From the NCBI RefSeq assembly GCF_012726195.1, contig NZ_JAASAF010000003.1:1-64000 (forward strand): DNA of 64,000 nt. The letters run 5' to 3'. The notes under the pieces are model-generated. The model saw only the letters and a program-made list of their open reading frames with translations, was not told the origin of the DNA and made no database searches. Both the position numbers and the translations under genes were made by a program. Positions 44,450 to 52,342 of this stretch are shown here, in pieces. The stretch comes from Rhodococcus sp. HNM0563 (GTDB lineage Bacteria > Actinomycetota > Actinomycetes > Mycobacteriales > Mycobacteriaceae). How positions within the stretch are numbered: position 1 is the stretch's first letter; the number at the start of each line of letters is the position of its first letter.

Positions 44450-46246
44450 TCAACGCACCGGTGCCGGATGCCGTTCGGCCAGCTGTCCCAACGCGGTGAT
44501 TCCGACCGGTTCGCTGACGGCCAGCGGAATCACCGCGCACCGATTGGCGAGTTCGTCCCGGACCGTGTCGATCTGCTCGAGTTCGGCAACCGCTCGCTGC
44601 CGCAGCAGCGGCGCGGTGGGCGCCGCCGCGGCCAGGGAATTGTTGACCACCCACCCCCACGGCTCGATACCAGCGCGCCGCAGATCATCCTGCAAACCGG
44701 CCGCCTCGAGCACCGGGGTGGTCTCGGCAAGAGTGACCAGCACAATCTTGGTCTGCGCCGGGTCCTGCAGCCGCATCAGCGGGGTGATGAAGCGCCCGCC
44801 ATCGCCCATCTGCCGGGCGATCTCCCGGTGATACGAGCCGGTCGCATCGAGCAACAGCAGAGTATGCCCGGTCGGGGCGGTATCGACGACGACGAACTTG
44901 CGGCGTGATTCGTGGATGACCTTCGAAAAGGCCTGGAACACCGCGACTTCCTCGGTGCACGGGGACTGCAGATCTTCGGCGAGGGTGGCGCGGCCGGCGT
45001 CGTCGAGTTCGGCGCCCTTGGTGGCCAGGACCCGGTTGCGGTAGGTCTCGCTCGCCTCGTGCGGATCGATGCGGGAGACCTCGAGGTGATCGAGTTCCCC
45101 GGCGAGAGTGTCGGTCAGATGTGCGGCGGGGTCGGTGGTGGTCAGGTGCACGTCATGACCACGGCGGGCCAGCGCCACCGCGATCGCGGCGGCAATGGTG
45201 GTCTTGCCGACTCCACCTTTGCCCATGCACATCACCAGCCCGTGGCCATCAGCCTCGATCGCATCGACCAGATCCGCCAGTGAAGCATCGGCGACCGCGG
45301 CGACACCCGGTTCGGTGTCGTCGACACTCACAGCGGTGGTGGTGGTGGTGTCGAACAGGGTGCTCAAAGCATCGAGACCGACCATGTTGACCGGCTTGAG
45401 CTCCACCAGATCGGTGGGCAGCGCGACGATCGCGGCGCCGCGACCCGCCAATGCTGCCTGCTCACGCTGGTACACGGCGGTAGCCAGCGGGTCGGTGTCA
45501 TCGGCCGGGTCGGGCAGCACGCCGTTGACGACCACATGCTGTCTCGTCATGCCGATCGCGGCGAGTTCGCTGTGGGTGCGGGCGATCTCGGCCAGAGCGG
45601 CACGGTTCGCGCGTGCCACGAGCACCAGGCGGGTACGGCCGGGATCCGACAACGCCTCGACCGCGCCGGCGTACATGGCTTTCTGCTTGTCGAGCCCGGC
45701 CAGCGGACCGAGGCAGGACGCGTCGCCCTTGCCGTGGTCGAGGAATTCGGTCCAGTTACCGGGCAGTTGCAGCAGCCGGATGGTATGGCCGGTGGGGGCG
45801 GTGTCGAACAGCACGTGATCGAACCCGGCGACCCGGTCGTCGGGATCGGTGAGCAGAGAAGTGAATTCGTCGAACGACGCGACTTCGGTGGTGCACGAGC
45901 CGGACAACTGCTCGGTGATCGACGCGATCTCCGCTGCGGGCAACAACCCGCGGACGGGACCGACGATGCGTTCGCGGTAGGCGGCGGCGGCCTCCTCGGG
46001 GTCGATCTCGAGCGCGCAGAGCCCCGCCGCCGCGGGGACCTCGGTGATCGTGTTGCCGATGCTCAGACCGAAGACCTGCCCGACATTGGAGGCGGGGTCG
46101 GTCGAGACGAGCAGCACCTTCTTTCCGGCCCGGGCCAGGCGCACCGCTGACGCGCACGCGATGGAGGTCTTACCGACCCCACCTTTACCGGTGAAGAACA
46201 CGAACCGGGGCGGGTCGGTCAGAAACGTCGGGTCGGCGGCAGCCAT
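44450..46246 (-). CDS. arsA: Arsenical pump-driving ATPase ArsA (two nucleotide-binding halves)
   Basis: A 598-residue two-domain ArsA that hydrolyses ATP to energise arsenite efflux. The deviant Walker motifs GKGGVGKT occur at residues 20-27 and near 340. Signal-transduction DTAPTGHT occurs in both halves (FDTAPTGHTIRLL, VDTAPTGHTLLLL), with cysteines of the metalloid site around SCTTEV and SPCTEE. It is third in the minus-strand arsC-arsD-arsA operon and would pair with the ACR3 permease on the other strand, since no ArsB is present. Confidence 0.95.
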   Translation of the reverse strand: MAAADPTFLTDPPRFVFFTGKGGVGKTSIACASAVRLARAGKKVLLVSTDPASNVGQVFGLSIGNTITEVPAAAGLCALEIDPEEAAAAYRERIVGPVRGLLPAAEIASITEQLSGSCTTEVASFDEFTSLLTDPDDRVAGFDHVLFDTAPTGHTIRLLQLPGNWTEFLDHGKGDASCLGPLAGLDKQKAMYAGAVEALSDPGRTRLVLVARANRAALAEIARTHSELAAIGMTRQHVVVNGVLPDPADDTDPLATAVYQREQAALAGRGAAIVALPTDLVELKPVNMVGLDALSTLFDTTTTTAVSVDDTEPGVAAVADASLADLVDAIEADGHGLVMCMGKGGVGKTTIAAAIAVALARRGHDVHLTTTDPAAHLTDTLAGELDHLEVSRIDPHEASETYRNRVLATKGAELDDAGRATLAEDLQSPCTEEVAVFQAFSKVIHESRRKFVVVDTAPTGHTLLLLDATGSYHREIARQMGDGGRFITPLMRLQDPAQTKIVLVTLAETTPVLEAAGLQDDLRRAGIEPWGWVVNNSLAAAAPTAPLLRQRAVAELEQIDTVRDELANRCAVIPLAVSEPVGITALGQLAERHPAPVR

Positions 46247-46303
46247 GAAAGCAGGTACTCCTCGTCGGATGGGTATCGGCGGGCGGGGTGCGGATCTACA
46301 TGG

Positions 46304-46696
46304 TCAGCAGCAGGTGGACTCGCCCGGGGTGCAGCAGGAGTCGCTGTCGTCCGCGAGCCCGAGCATGGTCACCCCGGACGGCGGCGCGGGTACCTCGAGG
46401 CCGGCCCAGGTGGCGAGCTCGGTGCGGGTCGGGTAGCGCCCGGTAGCGACGGTGACGTCGTCGACGAGCACGAGCGGCAGCCCGTCCGATCCGGCGAGTT
46501 CGAGGAATTTCTTGACGGTCTCGTTGTGGGCGAACGCGAGCGGGTCGTTGGCCAGGTTGTGGCGGGTGATGGCGGCGCCCTGCTCGGTCAGCGCGGCCAT
46601 GTCGGCGGTGAAGGTGACCAGGTTCTGGTCGAGGTCCTCGCCGCACACGCCGGTGTTGCAGCACAGGGCCGGTTCGAAGACTGCGATGGTGCTCAT
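46304..46696 (-). CDS. arsD: Arsenite metallochaperone ArsD
   Basis: A 130-residue ArsD that hands As(III) to ArsA and can act as a weak repressor. The essential Cys12, Cys13 and Cys18 (ALCCNTGVCG) are present, as are vicinal pairs at 121-122 and 129-130 (SCCTPGESTCC) at the end. It lies between arsC and arsA; ATG 46696 gives the family N-terminus MSTIAVFEPALCC. Confidence 0.95.
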   Translation of the reverse strand: MSTIAVFEPALCCNTGVCGEDLDQNLVTFTADMAALTEQGAAITRHNLANDPLAFAHNETVKKFLELAGSDGLPLVLVDDVTVATGRYPTRTELATWAGLEVPAPPSGVTMLGLADDSDSCCTPGESTCC

Positions 46697-46754
46697 AGGT
46701 ATCAGGTATTCCTTCAGTGCTCGAGGGCGAACAGAGTTTCCGGGACGAACTCGG

Positions 46755-47177
46755 TTATCGGGCGTCGGCGTCGGAAAGCAGCCGGGTAGCGAGCTCCTCG
46801 ACGCGGACAGCGATGTCATCGCGCACCAGGCGCATCCGCTCGATGCCGTCGATGCCGCGCTCGGACGGCTCATCGGTGTCCCAGTTCTCGACGACCACCC
46901 CGGCGGGCGCATCGACGTGGGCTTCGCCGCCGAGGGTGACCACCAGGTCGACTTCGGTGAGGAGTTGCGGATCGATCGGCTTGGGGCGCTCACCGTCGAT
47001 GGAGGCGCCTACCTCGTGGAGGACCTGCACCGACAGAGCATTAAGGGACGCCCCTGGGGCGGTACCGGCCGAATGGACGGTGACGCGGTCGCCGGCTGTC
47101 TTGCGCATCAACGCTGCGGCCATCTGGGATTTTCCGCCGTTCTTCACACACACGAACAGCACCGAAGCAGTGGGCAC
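46755..47177 (-). CDS. arsC: LMW-phosphatase-like arsenate reductase, single-Cys type
   Basis: A 140-residue protein of the low-molecular-weight phosphatase/arsenate reductase fold. The P-loop is CVKNGGKS: Cys10 is the nucleophile, but the usual Arg of C-x5-R is Lys16. The resolving cysteines found in the other two ArsC copies (MGCGDxC) are missing (here TLGGEAH). This matches the monomeric ArsC1'-like group of corynebacteria rather than the mycothiol-transferase type. It is the first gene of arsC-arsD-arsA, divergent from arsR. Confidence 0.85.
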   Translation of the reverse strand: MPTASVLFVCVKNGGKSQMAAALMRKTAGDRVTVHSAGTAPGASLNALSVQVLHEVGASIDGERPKPIDPQLLTEVDLVVTLGGEAHVDAPAGVVVENWDTDEPSERGIDGIERMRLVRDDIAVRVEELATRLLSDADAR

Positions 47178-47206
47178 GTGGAGGTCCCTTCCCGTTTGAC
47201 GACTGG

Positions 47207-47222
47207 ATTGATAACAGTCAAT
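47207..47222. promoter_or_regulatory. Putative ArsR operator in the divergent ars promoter
   Basis: ATTGA (47207-47211) and TCAAT (47218-47222) form an inverted repeat with a 6-base spacer, in the 53 bases between the divergent arsC and arsR starts. It is the only AT-rich symmetrical element there and fits a shared ArsR site. Confidence 0.5.
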
Positions 47223-47230
47223 ATAGACGC

Positions 47231-47644
47231 ATGTCGAATCAGCTGTCGAGTGAGGCCGAACCGTGCTGCCCGCCGCTCGCCCGTGAGCCCCTGACCTCGG
47301 ATTGGGCCACCGACCTGGCCCGCATGTTCAAGGCCCTCGGTGATCCGGTGCGGCTGCGCATGCTCAGCATGATCGCCAGCCACCAGGGCGGGGAGAGCTG
47401 TGTGTGCGACATCAGCCCCGCGTTCGACCTGTCGCAACCGACCATCTCGCACCACCTCAAGGTGCTGCGCGAAGCCGGACTTCTCGACTGTGAGCGCCGC
47501 GGCACCTGGGTGTACTACCGGGTGATCCCCGCCGCCCTCGAGCAACTGTCCGCGGTGCTCGCCACCGAATCCGGGGTCCTGCCCGGATCGGCCTGCACCT
47601 GCACCTGCGCCCCGACTGAAGCCCTTCAGGAGATCGTCTCGTGA
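47231..47644 (+). CDS. arsR: Arsenic-responsive repressor ArsR, corynebacterial type
   Basis: A 137-residue ArsR. The As(III) site of the Corynebacterium-type protein is recognisable: Cys12-Cys13 in the N-terminal arm (EPCCPPL) and Cys57/Cys59 (ESCVCDI). The helix-turn-helix is FDLSQPTISHHLKVLREAGLL. The Cys-rich tail (ACTCTCAP) may bind extra metalloid. It should repress both ars operons and overlaps acr3 by 4 bases. Confidence 0.93.
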   Translation: MSNQLSSEAEPCCPPLAREPLTSDWATDLARMFKALGDPVRLRMLSMIASHQGGESCVCDISPAFDLSQPTISHHLKVLREAGLLDCERRGTWVYYRVIPAALEQLSAVLATESGVLPGSACTCTCAPTEALQEIVS

Positions 47645-48717
47645 CCACCACTGAACACCGGTCCGTCGCCGGCAAGATGTCGGTCCTCGACCGGTTCCTG
47701 GCCGTGTGGATCGGCATCGCCATGGTCGCCGGTCTGCTGCTCGGCCGCCTCATTCCCGGGCTCGGGGACGCGTTGAGCGTCATCGAGATCGACAACATCT
47801 CTCTGCCGATCGCGCTCGGTCTGTTGATCATGATGTACCCGGTGCTTGCGAAGGTGCGCTACGACCGCCTCGACACCGTCACGGGCGATCGCAAGCTGTT
47901 GATCTCCTCGCTCATTCTCAACTGGGTGCTCGGCCCGGCGCTGATGTTCGCCCTCGCCTGGCTGCTGCTGCCCGACCTGCCCGAGTACCGCACCGGCCTG
48001 ATCATCGTCGGCCTGGCTCGCTGCATCGCGATGGTCATCATCTGGAACGACCTCGCCTGCGGCGACCGCGAAGCCGCCGCAGTACTGGTTGCGATCAACT
48101 CGGTTTTCCAGGTGATCATGTTCGCTGTGCTCGGCTGGTTCTACCTGTCGATCCTGCCCGGCTGGCTCGGGCTCGAACAGACCACCCTCGATGTCTCCCC
48201 GTGGCAGATCGCCAAATCGGTGCTGATCTTCCTCGGTATCCCCCTCGTCGCCGGCTTCTTGACCCGCCATTTCGGTGAAAAAGCCAAGGGACGTGAGTGG
48301 TACGAGGACACGTTCTTGCCGAAGATCGGCCCGTGGGCGCTCTACGGGCTGCTGTTCACGATCGTGATCCTGTTCGCCCTGCAGGGCGAGCAGATCACCT
48401 CGCAGCCGTGGGACGTGGTGCGGATCGCGTTGCCGCTGCTCGCGTACTTCATCCTCATGTGGGGTGGTGGGTTCCTGTTCGGTGCGGCAGTGGGGCTCGG
48501 TTACGAGCGCACCACGACGCTGGCGTTCACCGCCGCCGGAAACAACTTCGAGCTCGCCATCGCGGTGGCGATCGGCACCTTCGGTGTCACCTCCGGCCAG
48601 GCTTTGGCCGGGGTGGTGGGTCCGCTCATCGAGGTGCCCGTCCTGGTTGCTCTGATCTACGTCTCGCTCGCCCTGCGTAAGCGTTTCACCAGTTCTCCCG
48701 CCCCCACTGTGTCGTAA
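47641..48717 (+). CDS. acr3: Arsenite efflux permease ACR3
   Basis: A 358-residue ACR3-family arsenite/H+ antiporter with ten transmembrane helices. Cys128 in LARCIAMVIIWNDLACGD corresponds to the essential Cys129 of the corynebacterial protein, and GNNFELAIAVAIGTFG contains the conserved Glu of TM9. With ArsA encoded nearby it may run as an ATP-driven pump. GTG start overlapping arsR (GTGA). Confidence 0.95.
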   Translation: MTTTEHRSVAGKMSVLDRFLAVWIGIAMVAGLLLGRLIPGLGDALSVIEIDNISLPIALGLLIMMYPVLAKVRYDRLDTVTGDRKLLISSLILNWVLGPALMFALAWLLLPDLPEYRTGLIIVGLARCIAMVIIWNDLACGDREAAAVLVAINSVFQVIMFAVLGWFYLSILPGWLGLEQTTLDVSPWQIAKSVLIFLGIPLVAGFLTRHFGEKAKGREWYEDTFLPKIGPWALYGLLFTIVILFALQGEQITSQPWDVVRIALPLLAYFILMWGGGFLFGAAVGLGYERTTTLAFTAAGNNFELAIAVAIGTFGVTSGQALAGVVGPLIEVPVLVALIYVSLALRKRFTSSPAPTVS

Positions 48718-48736
48718 GGATCGGCCACGTCAGGAG

Positions 48737-49393
48737 ATGTCGATGTCCCAGCACGCTGCTCAGCCAGAATTACTGATGCCTCAGGCGGTGCTGCACCGCA
48801 GTGCCGAACATCTCGCCGAGAAGTACGCCGGGGTGTTCTCGGCGCAGACCGTCGAGCGGATGGTCTTCGAGTCGTATGCGGCGCTGCGGCGCACCGCCAA
48901 GATCCATACCCATTTGCCCTCGCTGGCCACCCGCTTCGCGGGCGAACGCCTCACTGCTCTGGCGCAGGCCGAGGGCGCTATACCGAAGGATGTGCCGGAG
49001 GTGCTGTTCGTGTGCGTGCGTAACAGCGGACGTTCGCAGATGGCCGCGGCACTGCTGGCTCATCACGGCGCGGGACGGGTGCACGTGCGCTCCGCCGGAT
49101 CGGCTCCTGCAGCGGCGATTCATCCTGTCGTGGTCGAGGCGATGGCCGAGATCGGGCTCGATCTCGGCGGCGAATATCCCAAACCCCTGACCGACGATGT
49201 GGTGGCAGCCGCCGATGTGGTGATCACCATGGGGTGCGGTGATGCGTGCGCGGTGTATCCGGGTAAGCGCTACCTCGATTGGTCGTTGATCGATCCGGAC
49301 GACGAGTCGCTGGGCACGGTGCGCGCCGTCCGCGACGATATCGACACTCGCGTGCGGGCTTTGCTGGCCGAACTCGACACCGTTTCTGCCTGA
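48737..49393 (+). CDS. arsC: Arsenate reductase with N-terminal helical domain (arsenate-mycothiol transferase type)
   Basis: A 218-residue protein: a three-helix domain (about 15-75, HLAEKYAGVFSAQTVERMV) precedes the LMW-phosphatase-like domain. Its P-loop is CVRNSGRS (Cys93, Arg99), with MGCGDACAVYPG later. In mycothiol-producing actinobacteria such enzymes form an arsenate-mycothiol adduct that mycoredoxin reduces. It follows acr3 by 19 bases in the arsR operon. Confidence 0.9.
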   Translation: MSMSQHAAQPELLMPQAVLHRSAEHLAEKYAGVFSAQTVERMVFESYAALRRTAKIHTHLPSLATRFAGERLTALAQAEGAIPKDVPEVLFVCVRNSGRSQMAAALLAHHGAGRVHVRSAGSAPAAAIHPVVVEAMAEIGLDLGGEYPKPLTDDVVAAADVVITMGCGDACAVYPGKRYLDWSLIDPDDESLGTVRAVRDDIDTRVRALLAELDTVSA

Positions 49394-49420
49394 ATTCTCT
49401 TCGAAAGGACGTCTGTTTTC

Positions 49421-49855
49421 ATGACAACTGATTCCTCGACCGATCGCACACCCTCGGTGTTGTTCGTGTGTGTGCACAACGCGGGCCGTTCCCAGATGGC
49501 CGCGGGATTCCTCACTGCGCTGGCCGGCGACCGGGTCGAGGTCCGTTCCGCGGGCTCCGCTCCGGCCGAGCAGGTCAACCCGGCCGCGGTCGCGGCGATG
49601 GCCGAAGTCGGTATCGACATCTCCGCGCAGAACCCGAAGATCCTCACCATCGACGCGGTGCAGGCCTCCGATGTGGTGATCACCATGGGGTGCGGCGACA
49701 CGTGCCCGGTGTTTCCGGGCACGTCGTATCGGGATTGGGTGCTCGAGGATCCGGCCGGGCAAGAGGTGGAGGCGGTGCGTCCGATCCGCGACGAGATCAA
49801 AGCCAAGGTCGAGGCGCTGATCGCCGAGCTCGTTCCAGACGGCGCCCAAGCCTGA
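49421..49855 (+). CDS. arsC: Arsenate reductase (LMW phosphatase fold, arsenate-mycothiol transferase type)
   Basis: A 144-residue ArsC. The P-loop CVHNAGRS (Cys17, Arg23) and MGCGDTCPVFPG are intact, giving the cysteines needed for mycothiol- or thioredoxin-linked turnover. It lacks the helical domain of the preceding paralogue and shares about half its residues with it. The ribosome site is GAAAGGA. Last gene of the arsR-acr3-arsC-arsC operon. Confidence 0.92.
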   Translation: MTTDSSTDRTPSVLFVCVHNAGRSQMAAGFLTALAGDRVEVRSAGSAPAEQVNPAAVAAMAEVGIDISAQNPKILTIDAVQASDVVITMGCGDTCPVFPGTSYRDWVLEDPAGQEVEAVRPIRDEIKAKVEALIAELVPDGAQA

Positions 49856-49900
49856 CAGGGGTGGGCGCCGATGACAACAAACATGACGGAGGCGTTCAGT

Positions 49901-49915
49901 CCCTCGAGTCGAGGG
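49901..49915. terminator. Short hairpin between arsC and the histidine kinase gene
   Basis: CCCTCGA and TCGAGGG flank a single base, giving a small GC-rich hairpin in the 132-base gap between convergent genes. It is weak and could be incidental. Confidence 0.3.
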
Positions 49916-49987
49916 TCCGCGCTCGAAGGTCGTGAGTCCACGGATTGAGATGTGCCGGATACGGCAACACCGAAGCAGGCTCCGAGG

Positions 49988-51145
49988 TCAGACTGCAATG
50001 ACGGGCAGTTCGATCGTAAAGCGTGCCCCACGGCCCGGCCCGTCACTGTGTGCTCGGATGCGCCCGTGGTGGGCTTCGACGAGGGCACGGGTGATGGTCA
50101 GGCCGATACCGCTGCCGCCGTGTCGGCGATCACGGGCTGTATCGGCGCGGTAGAACCGGTCGAAGAGGTGGTCGAGGTGCTCGGGAGCAATGCCCTCGCC
50201 GGTGTCGGCCACCGTGATCTCCACCCGATCGCGGTTCGCTCGTCTGCTGGTGACCGTGACCGTGCCGCCACAGGCGGTGTGGCGCAGGGCATTGTCGAGC
50301 AGATTGCCCAGGACCTGGCCGAGCCGGTCGGGGTCGACCGATACGACCAGGGAGTCGTCGAGACGGCTGTGCAATTCGACGCCTGTGTTCTCGTACCGTT
50401 CGCGCACCGCATCGACCGCGGCGGTGACCAAGACGCCGGTGGTGGTGGGCACCGGCCGGATGCGGGTGAGATGTTCTTCGGCGCGCGAGACCGCGGTGAT
50501 GTCCTGGGCGAGACGCCCCAGCCGGTGGGTGGCATCGCGCAAAACTTGTCGGGTGTCGTCGTCGAGGGTGCGGACGCCGTCGTCGAGGGCTTCGAGATAA
50601 GAGTCGAGGGTCGCAATCGGGGTGCGCATCTCGTGGCCGAGGTCGGTGAGCATCCGGCGGCGGGTACTTTCGGTGGCGTCGAGACGGCGGGCGAGTTCGT
50701 TAACGGTGACGGCGAGCTCGTCGAATTCGCGGCCGAGACCGGGGCTGGACACGCGAGTGTCGTACCGGCCGCCTGCGATCCGGGCGGTCGAGGTGGTCAC
50801 CGCGGTCAACGAGCGTTGAACACGGCGGGTGATGTACCAGCTCACCGCCAATGCCAGCAGCACCGCGACCGCGACCGCCAGACCCCATGCAAGGACGATC
50901 GACCAGGCGAACGCCTCTTCGACGTGCGCGGCCTGACTCGAGTTGTGGTCGATGCCGGCCTGGCCGAGGTGGTCATGGAAGATCCCGGGCGCGAGGGCGG
51001 AGGCGACGAGCCAGGCGCTGGCGGCGCAGCCGACCACCACCACGGTCAAGGCGAGGAACAGCCGGGTGCCGAAACTCGATCCCGCCAGTGCCTGCTGGGG
51101 CGATGCAGCTGAACCTCGTCTGCGGTGGGGGCGCCGGGCCGTCAT
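49988..51145 (-). CDS. Two-component sensor histidine kinase
   Basis: A 385-residue membrane kinase. Two transmembrane segments (about 28-52 and 82-103) flank a short extracytoplasmic loop with several His (HDHLGQAGIDHNSSQAAH), which may sense metal. A HAMP domain follows (105-160), then the HisKA domain with His171 (DLGHEMRTP) and the HATPase with NLLDNALRH, DTGEGIAP and GGSGIGL. The start ATG 51145 overlaps the stop of the regulator gene. The downstream copper genes suggest a CopS/CssS-like role (inference). Confidence 0.9.
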   Translation of the reverse strand: MTARRPHRRRGSAASPQQALAGSSFGTRLFLALTVVVVGCAASAWLVASALAPGIFHDHLGQAGIDHNSSQAAHVEEAFAWSIVLAWGLAVAVAVLLALAVSWYITRRVQRSLTAVTTSTARIAGGRYDTRVSSPGLGREFDELAVTVNELARRLDATESTRRRMLTDLGHEMRTPIATLDSYLEALDDGVRTLDDDTRQVLRDATHRLGRLAQDITAVSRAEEHLTRIRPVPTTTGVLVTAAVDAVRERYENTGVELHSRLDDSLVVSVDPDRLGQVLGNLLDNALRHTACGGTVTVTSRRANRDRVEITVADTGEGIAPEHLDHLFDRFYRADTARDRRHGGSGIGLTITRALVEAHHGRIRAHSDGPGRGARFTIELPVIAV

Positions 51146-51933
51146 TGTCCGGCGCCCATCTTGTAGCCGACCCCACGCACGGTGCGCACATAGCGGCCGC
51201 GGACAGCATCGTCGCCGAGTTTGCGGCGCAGATGACCGACGTGCACATCGACCAGATGCGCGTCGCCGGTCCAGCTCGGTCCCCACACCGCCTCGATCAG
51301 CTGAGCCCGGGTGAGCACCACGCCGGGATCGCGGGCCAGCGCGGCCAGGACGTCGAACTCGGTGCGGGTCAAGGCCACCGGCCTCCCGGCGACGGTGACT
51401 TCCCGGCCGTCGACATCGAGGGCCAGGTCCCCGGCGCGGCGGATCAGGCCGGTGGCGGCGGTCTCGGCCGGTCTGGGTGCGGCGACGTGGGCGCGGGGAC
51501 GGCGCAGCATGGCCTGGATGCGGGCCATCAATTCGCGGGGGCTGAACGGTTTGCTCATGTAGTCATCTGCGCCGACGGACAGCCCGATGAGGGTGTCGAT
51601 CTCTTCGGTGCGGGCGGTGAGCATCACGACATAGGCGTCGGAGAACGTCCGCAGTTGCCGGCACACCTCGACCCCGTCCAGATGGGGCAGGCCGAGATCG
51701 AGGACCACGACGTCGGGGTCGACCTGTCGGGCGAGGGTGACGGCGTCGGCGCCGTCACCGGTGATCGCGGTCTCGAACCCGTCGCGTTCGAGATACGAGC
51801 CGATCAGGTTCGCCAACGGTGCCTCGTCCTCGACGACCATCGCCCGCAACCCGGTCGACGGGCGCGGCGGCGCCGCAGAGTCGCTGGTCGCGGTGGGGGT
51901 GCGAGCGGAGGAGTCCATGGCGTCCATCTTCAC
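51142..51933 (-). CDS. OmpR/PhoB-type response regulator
   Basis: A 263-residue regulator. The receiver domain (30-145) has the acidic pair in VVEDE, the phospho-acceptor Asp79 (VVVLDLGLPHLDG) and the SKPFSPREL lysine. The winged-helix DNA-binding domain follows (175-260; LTRTEFDVLAALARDPG, VDVHVGHLRRKLG, VRGVGYKM). A disordered Ser/Pro/Ala N-terminus precedes the receiver; ATG 51933 or 51918 could be the start. It is divergent from the copper operon by about 120 bases and probably activates it. Confidence 0.92.
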   Translation of the reverse strand: MKMDAMDSSARTPTATSDSAAPPRPSTGLRAMVVEDEAPLANLIGSYLERDGFETAITGDGADAVTLARQVDPDVVVLDLGLPHLDGVEVCRQLRTFSDAYVVMLTARTEEIDTLIGLSVGADDYMSKPFSPRELMARIQAMLRRPRAHVAAPRPAETAATGLIRRAGDLALDVDGREVTVAGRPVALTRTEFDVLAALARDPGVVLTRAQLIEAVWGPSWTGDAHLVDVHVGHLRRKLGDDAVRGRYVRTVRGVGYKMGAGQ

Positions 51934-52054
51934 CAGCGGACACCGCTGTCGACGAGGCGGTGTGGCTTCTTGAGCAAATCTTCATACGACCTCCACAGGA
52001 ATCCACGGGTAGGCACACCAGGCTGGAAGCACGAACCGGTGAAAGGAGGCGACC

Positions 52055-52342
52055 ATGATGGGCTGGGCAGGTGAGCTGACCTGGACCGGATGGATCGTCA
52101 TGGCCGTGTGCATGTTCGCGTTCTGGGCGGTGGTGATCTATCTGATGGCCATGATGTTCCGCACCGACCGTGCGAACGGACCCGGCCGCACCAGCCAGGA
52201 GTCCGATCCGCTTCGGCTGCTCGAGACGCGTTTCGCCCGCGGTGACATCGACTCCGATGAATTCGTGGCCCGTCGGCAGGTGCTGATGCACCCCGGCGAC
52301 ACCACGAAGGTCGAGCACCGGCAGGGGCATGTTCATGGCTGA
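52055..52342 (+). CDS. SHOCT domain-containing small membrane protein
   Basis: A 95-residue protein with one membrane helix (residues 12-35, WIVMAVCMFAFWAVVIYLMAMM) and a C-terminal SHOCT motif (LRLLETRFARGDIDSDEFVARRQVL), a short oligomerisation module. It often precedes copper oxidase genes in actinobacteria; the function is unknown. A near-perfect ribosome site AAAGGAGG lies upstream. It overlaps the multicopper oxidase by 14 bases. Confidence 0.85.
   Translation: MMGWAGELTWTGWIVMAVCMFAFWAVVIYLMAMMFRTDRANGPGRTSQESDPLRLLETRFARGDIDSDEFVARRQVLMHPGDTTKVEHRQGHVHG

Noticed and set aside
51960-52010. Possible response-regulator direct repeats (CTTCTTGAG and CTTCATACG) in the copper promoter
   Set aside because: Position is suitable but the two half-sites share too few bases to claim a binding site.
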